Assembly: GCA_020430845.1 (NCBI GenBank)
Contig: JAGQJA010000194.1
Coordinates: 1-36,834 of the forward strand
From: Myxococcales bacterium
GTDB taxonomy: Bacteria > Myxococcota_A > Polyangia > Polyangiales > Polyangiaceae
Length of the DNA: 36,834 nucleotides
Direction of reading: 5' to 3'
In this document: in pieces, positions 33,891-36,834 of the stretch
Layout: the number at the start of each line of letters is the position of its first letter
Position numbering within the stretch: position 1 is the first letter of the stretch
Made by a program: the position numbers and the translations under genes
The notes under the pieces: generated by a model
Told to the model about the DNA's origin: nothing
What the model saw: only the letters and a program-made list of their open reading frames with translations
The model's database searches: none

Positions 33891-34607
33891 GTGCGTCCTT
33901 CGCCGAGCGCCGCAGTCGTCGTCGTGATCGCCTCGCTCGGAGGTGCGTCGTGCAAACCGGGCACGGACGTGACGCCACCGCCGGGGCCGCACGCGACGAC
34001 GACAGGCGACGCGCCTTCCCCGCACGCGGCGTCGCCCCCCGTCGCCGCCGAGCCCGACGCGGGCGACGCAGACGCAGGAGACGCAGGGACACACGCCGCC
34101 ACCCCCCTCACCCCGCCGATCCCGATGCCGTTCGCGTCGTACGAATCCGTGTGCGCCGAGGTCCCCGACGGCGGCGTGCCGTTCGACCTCCTCATGGGAT
34201 CGAAGCCGCCGGCCAAGCGCGTCACGGTCGCCTTCACCTCCAAGAGCGTGCGTCCGAGCGCGTCGGACACACCCGGCCTTGGGTTCACCGCCTACGTCAC
34301 CGCCTCCGAGGTGGGCCTGCGGCGCGAGGTGTTCCACCTTCCGTTCGGCGGCGATCCGTACCAGTGCTGCACCAAGGGCGGGCCGAGCGCGCTCACGTTC
34401 TCTTGCATGCTGAGCGGCGTCGATCAGATCGAGAGTCGAGGGAAGGTCTCGCGCCAGGGCAACGCGATCGTGCTCGAGTGGTGCACGGCGAATCTCAGCA
34501 CGCGCCGCGTGAGCAGCCGCGGCGGCGTCAGCGCGCCGGTCGACCCCTCGGCGGTGATCACGTTCACGTCGCGCAAGCCCGAGTGCGCACCGCCGCTACC
34601 TCACTGA
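33891..34607 (+). CDS. Lipoprotein of unknown function with Asp/Ala linker
   Basis: A 238-residue lipoprotein. The signal ends in the lipobox GASC (Cys21). Residues about 22-80 are a Pro/Ala/Asp/Gly linker with short repeats (DAGDADAGDAGTHA). The folded part (about 82-238) has several cysteines (CAEV, QCC, FSC, EWC, PEC) and a beta-rich look, but no family I recognise. The GTG at 33891 is chosen because the signal peptide starts there; it lies 14 bp after glutaredoxin. The 3' end overlaps the convergent hydrolase by 12 bp. The DAGTHA linker motif is shared with the lipoprotein at 35568. Confidence 0.72.
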   Translation: MRPSPSAAVVVVIASLGGASCKPGTDVTPPPGPHATTTGDAPSPHAASPPVAAEPDAGDADAGDAGTHAATPLTPPIPMPFASYESVCAEVPDGGVPFDLLMGSKPPAKRVTVAFTSKSVRPSASDTPGLGFTAYVTASEVGLRREVFHLPFGGDPYQCCTKGGPSALTFSCMLSGVDQIESRGKVSRQGNAIVLEWCTANLSTRRVSSRGGVSAPVDPSAVITFTSRKPECAPPLPH

Positions 34608-35540
34608 CGCGCGCTCGATCTGCTCGAACAGCTCACGCGCCGAGCGCGCGACGCGATCGTGCAGCGCGACGCGATCGACGCCGGCGCGTCCCACACACTG
34701 CATCGCCATGCGCGCCCGCGCGTACGGTGTGCACACGCCCTTGAACGCGAAGTGTCCCGCGCCGTCGACGCTCTCGAGGCGCGCACCGGGCCACGCGCGC
34801 GACAGGCGGACCGACGAGTCGTGCAGCGAGTCGCCCGTCCCCGCGAACGCGATCGGCGGCGCGACGAGCGCCGGCGTCGCCTCGGCGAGGCGCTCGAGCG
34901 CGATGGGGCCCACCGGCGGCGCGGTGACGATCGCCGCGGCCACGCGCTTGTCCGCGCACGCGAGCGGCCTCCGGAGGGGCGCGCCGGCCAGCGCGAGCGC
35001 CGTCGTCCCTCCGAACGAGTGCCCCACGACGAGCACGCGATCGGTCGAAGCGCGCGCCGACCAGCGCCCGTCGGCGCTCACGGCGTCGAGCGCCGCAGAC
35101 GTCTCGCGCGCGCGCTTGCACGCGTGGTCCCCGTCCATGGGCGCGCCTTGGTCGGCATAGTCGATCGCGATCGACACGTACCCCGCCGAAGCGAGCCTCT
35201 CGCCGAGCCACGCGAGCTCGAAGCGCGACGCGGTGTAGCCGTGCACCAGGACTGCGAGCGGGCGGGCCGCACCGTCGAGCGCGGGCGCGTCGCGGGTCGC
35301 GTAGCCGAGGTACGCCTCTTCGTAGCGCACACGCCCGTCGCCGGCGCCGTCGCGCGCGGGGTACCAGAGCTCGATCGGTCCGCCCGGCGACGCGAGCGTG
35401 GTCACCCCCACGGCGTGCACGCCTGGGCTCCGCACCGCCGCGCGCGACGTGAGGCTCCCCCGAAGGTAGAGCGCGAGCAGCGCGCCGCCCACCACGACGG
35501 GCGCGGCGAGCGCGATGAGGATCCGTCGGCCTCGCGTCAC
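34596..35540 (-). CDS. Membrane-anchored alpha/beta hydrolase (PAF-acetylhydrolase/dienelactone-hydrolase-like)
   Basis: A 314-residue serine hydrolase with an N-terminal hydrophobic segment (about 8-27) that is either a signal or an anchor. The oxyanion region is VLVHGYTASRFELAWLGERL. The nucleophile elbow is GHSFGG (Ser175). Asp236 (GTGDSLHD) and His262 (GAGHFAF) complete a plausible triad. The layout is like cutinase-type and PAF-acetylhydrolase-like esterases; the substrate is unknown. The GTG at 35538-35540 has AGGTG immediately upstream. The stop lies 12 bp inside the convergent lipoprotein gene. On its 5' side only 27 bp separate it from the divergent lipoprotein start. Confidence 0.86.
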   Translation of the reverse strand: MTRGRRILIALAAPVVVGGALLALYLRGSLTSRAAVRSPGVHAVGVTTLASPGGPIELWYPARDGAGDGRVRYEEAYLGYATRDAPALDGAARPLAVLVHGYTASRFELAWLGERLASAGYVSIAIDYADQGAPMDGDHACKRARETSAALDAVSADGRWSARASTDRVLVVGHSFGGTTALALAGAPLRRPLACADKRVAAAIVTAPPVGPIALERLAEATPALVAPPIAFAGTGDSLHDSSVRLSRAWPGARLESVDGAGHFAFKGVCTPYARARMAMQCVGRAGVDRVALHDRVARSARELFEQIERASVR

Positions 35541-35567
35541 GCACCTACGGTAACCTGGAGCGCGCGC

Positions 35568-36155
35568 ATGCGAATCCTTCTCGTCGCGTCGGTCCTCGCG
35601 CTCTCGGCTCTCATCGGCTGCGCCGGCGCCGACGCGGGCACACACGCCAGCGCTCCAGCCGCGCAGCCCAAGGGCCTCGGCACGTGCCCCGTCGGACCGC
35701 GCGGTCCGGTCGTCGCGCCGCCCTCTGGCCCGACGGCAGACGCGGGGACCGACGCGAGCGTTGCCGCGAGCCCCGTCGCGGTGCCCGACGCCGACGCGGG
35801 CGTGTCGACGGCCTCACCCGGCGCCACCGACGCGGCGCGCGCCATCACCGCGCTGCATACCAAGCTCGTCGCGTGCTACGAGCGCGGCCTCACACGCGAA
35901 CGCACCATGAAGGGCACGGCGACGTTCACCGTACAGACCGGCACGAACGGGCGCGCGACCGGCGTAGAGCCCGGCGCCGCGAGCGGCGTGTCACAGCCCG
36001 TCGTCGCGTGCGTCCACGCGCTCTTCGCCGCGTACACGTGGACGCCGCCGCCCACGACGCCGCGGGTCGTGGTCGAGCTCCGCTTCATCCCACCGAATCC
36101 GTACGACGGCGCGACGGTCGAAGACGCGACGCGCCCTCACGATCCGGGCTTCTGA
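35568..36155 (+). CDS. AgmX/PglI C-terminal-domain-like lipoprotein
   Basis: A 195-residue lipoprotein with lipobox LIGC (Cys18). A low-complexity linker (about 20-85, with ADAGTHASAPA and PDADAG) leads to a C-terminal domain (about 88-175). That domain resembles the AgmX/PglI C-terminal and TonB-C-like domain frequent in Myxococcota. Marks include LVACYERGLTRERTMKG, the paired cysteines C103 and C148, and the strand VVVELRF. In other members this domain closes long gliding or export-apparatus proteins; here it stands alone on a lipid anchor. CTGGAG about 8 nt upstream supports the ATG at 35568. The stop overlaps the next, convergent gene by 19 bp. Confidence 0.8.
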   Translation: MRILLVASVLALSALIGCAGADAGTHASAPAAQPKGLGTCPVGPRGPVVAPPSGPTADAGTDASVAASPVAVPDADAGVSTASPGATDAARAITALHTKLVACYERGLTRERTMKGTATFTVQTGTNGRATGVEPGAASGVSQPVVACVHALFAAYTWTPPPTTPRVVVELRFIPPNPYDGATVEDATRPHDPGF

Positions 36156-36406
36156 GGGGCGGCCCCCGACGGCGGGCGCTGCTTGTAGAAGACGACCCGA
36201 GCGCTCTCGTGGTCGTACACGCGCACGGCGTCGCACAGCTCCGCGCTCGCGCCGTCGTGGGGCTCGAGCGCCTTCTCTTCGGCGTACGCGACGGCGTCCT
36301 CGAGGGCATCGAACCACGCCAGGTGGTAGTCGGCGTCACCGCGCGGCGTGCGCGTCGACTCGAACATGTCCTCGCCCGAGACCTCGTAGCGCTTGTGCGA
36401 TCGCAT
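36137..36406 (-). CDS. Small soluble protein of unknown function (89 aa)
   Basis: A short acidic protein with no signal peptide or membrane helix and no recognised motif. The pattern (LAWFDALEDAVAYAEEKAL, then a strand AVRVYDHESARVVFY) suggests a small alpha/beta fold, in which residues describe entry by helix and closing strand. The ATG at 36406 is the only good start. It is supported as a gene by its balanced composition in this frame and by its position in an otherwise gene-free stretch. It overlaps the convergent lipoprotein gene by 19 bp. Confidence 0.62.
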   Translation of the reverse strand: MRSHKRYEVSGEDMFESTRTPRGDADYHLAWFDALEDAVAYAEEKALEPHDGASAELCDAVRVYDHESARVVFYKQRPPSGAAPQKPGS

Positions 36407-36480
36407 GTGCAGACCATGCGAGGCCGGCGAGGCCGAAGCGGGGCGTGTCGTTGGGCGTGACTGCGTGCGTGTTCAGCGGC

Positions 36481-36538
36481 GGGCGCTCACCGCCGCGCGC
36501 GCTTGCGCGCTGTCTCGTCTGAGGCGGGGCGCTCACCG
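36481..36538. repeat. Direct repeat pair in the last intergenic region
   Basis: The 12-mer GGGCGCTCACCG occurs at 36481-36492 and again at 36527-36538, 46 bp apart, in the 203-bp gap upstream of the last gene. The rest of this gap is GC-rich without a recognisable promoter or terminator. Confidence 0.5.
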
Positions 36539-36609
36539 GTCCATCGCGATCCAGGCGAGCGTCAGGATCGGTCAGCGGCCGCGCGCGCACGGCGACACAC
36601 GATGGATGT

Positions 36610-36834
36610 ATGTCTCTCGTGCAGTACCTCCGCTCCTCTTCCTCCTTCCTCGCCACCCTCTCCCTCGGCGCATCGCTCACCGGCTGCCTCGACTGGTGGA
36701 ACGACGACGCCGAAGCGTGCCGAGCGAGCCGCGGCACGTGGGCCGGCTCGTCGTGCTCGTGGCACGACTCCAGCCACTACCCCAGGCCGTGGCCCGAGCA
36801 CGCCGACGCAAGCGCAGACGCAGACGCAGACGCA
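36610..36834 (+). CDS. Lipoprotein, 3' end outside the window
   Basis: Seventy-five codons are visible. The signal peptide is Ser/Leu-rich and ends in the lipobox LTGC (Cys26), followed by Trp-, Asp- and Cys-containing sequence (LDWWNDDAEACRASRGTW). The frame then enters an Ala/Asp linker encoded by GACGCA hexamers (four copies between 36805 and 36834, one interrupted by AGCGCA) and is still open at the window edge. The layout, with lipobox, short Cys-containing segment and DA linker, resembles the lipoproteins at 33891 and 35568. The folded domain lies outside, so no function can be named. Confidence 0.7.
   Translation, partial: MSLVQYLRSSSSFLATLSLGASLTGCLDWWNDDAEACRASRGTWAGSSCSWHDSSHYPRPWPEHADASADADADA

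Overview
The window is one continuous stretch of very GC-rich bacterial chromosome with dense coding on both strands. I recognise no rRNA, tRNA, CRISPR array, insertion sequence or phage gene. Gene content points to Myxococcota (Polyangia-like): a Hanks-type kinase with a Cys-rich exported tail, an AgmX-like lipoprotein, several small lipoproteins with Asp/Ala linkers, an alpha-2-macroglobulin and a BamA/SurA-like envelope cluster. This assignment is inferred, since no marker gene is present. The longest gene-free stretches are only 229 bp (20464-20692), 203 bp (36407-36609) and 182 bp (15134-15315).

Layout. 1-8.6 kb (+): pbpC-type penicillin-binding protein 1C and a 2019-residue alpha-2-macroglobulin lipoprotein, a classic gene pair. 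8.6-11.7 kb (-): a VanW-family protein coupled to an unrecognised exported protein, then a VAT1-like quinone oxidoreductase. 11.8-12.8 kb (+): a diguanylate cyclase with a cyclic-nucleotide-binding domain. 12.8-15.1 kb (-): arsR-arsI-arsM-sigma, an organoarsenical operon ending in a SigZ-like ECF sigma factor. 15.3-18.2 kb (+): an SPFH protein and a membrane Ser/Thr kinase. 18.2-20.5 kb (-): fatty-acid desaturase with its ferredoxin-type reductase, divergent from a TetR regulator (20.7-21.3 kb). 21.3-33.5 kb (-): a 12-kb co-directional run. In order of transcription it holds a 1659-residue polytopic membrane protein, a small membrane protein, an outer-membrane barrel candidate, a TerB-COQ4 fusion, SppA, a SurA-like chaperone lacking PPIase domains, a POTRA lipoprotein lacking a barrel, and an MFS transporter. 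33.6-36.8 kb: glutaredoxin, three small lipoproteins (the last cut by the window edge), an alpha/beta hydrolase and an 89-residue orphan.

How the genes work together. Envelope maintenance dominates: peptidoglycan synthesis plus protease trapping (PbpC/A2M), and outer-membrane protein biogenesis with quality control (SurA-like, POTRA, SppA). Arsenic handling has methylation (ArsM) and C-As bond cleavage (ArsI) under one ArsR, with no efflux pump or arsenate reductase in view. The desaturase and its electron-transfer partner are probably controlled by the divergent TetR through two matching operators. Coupled starts (GTGA, TGATG), very short convergent gaps and several apparently leaderless starts show a compact genome style.
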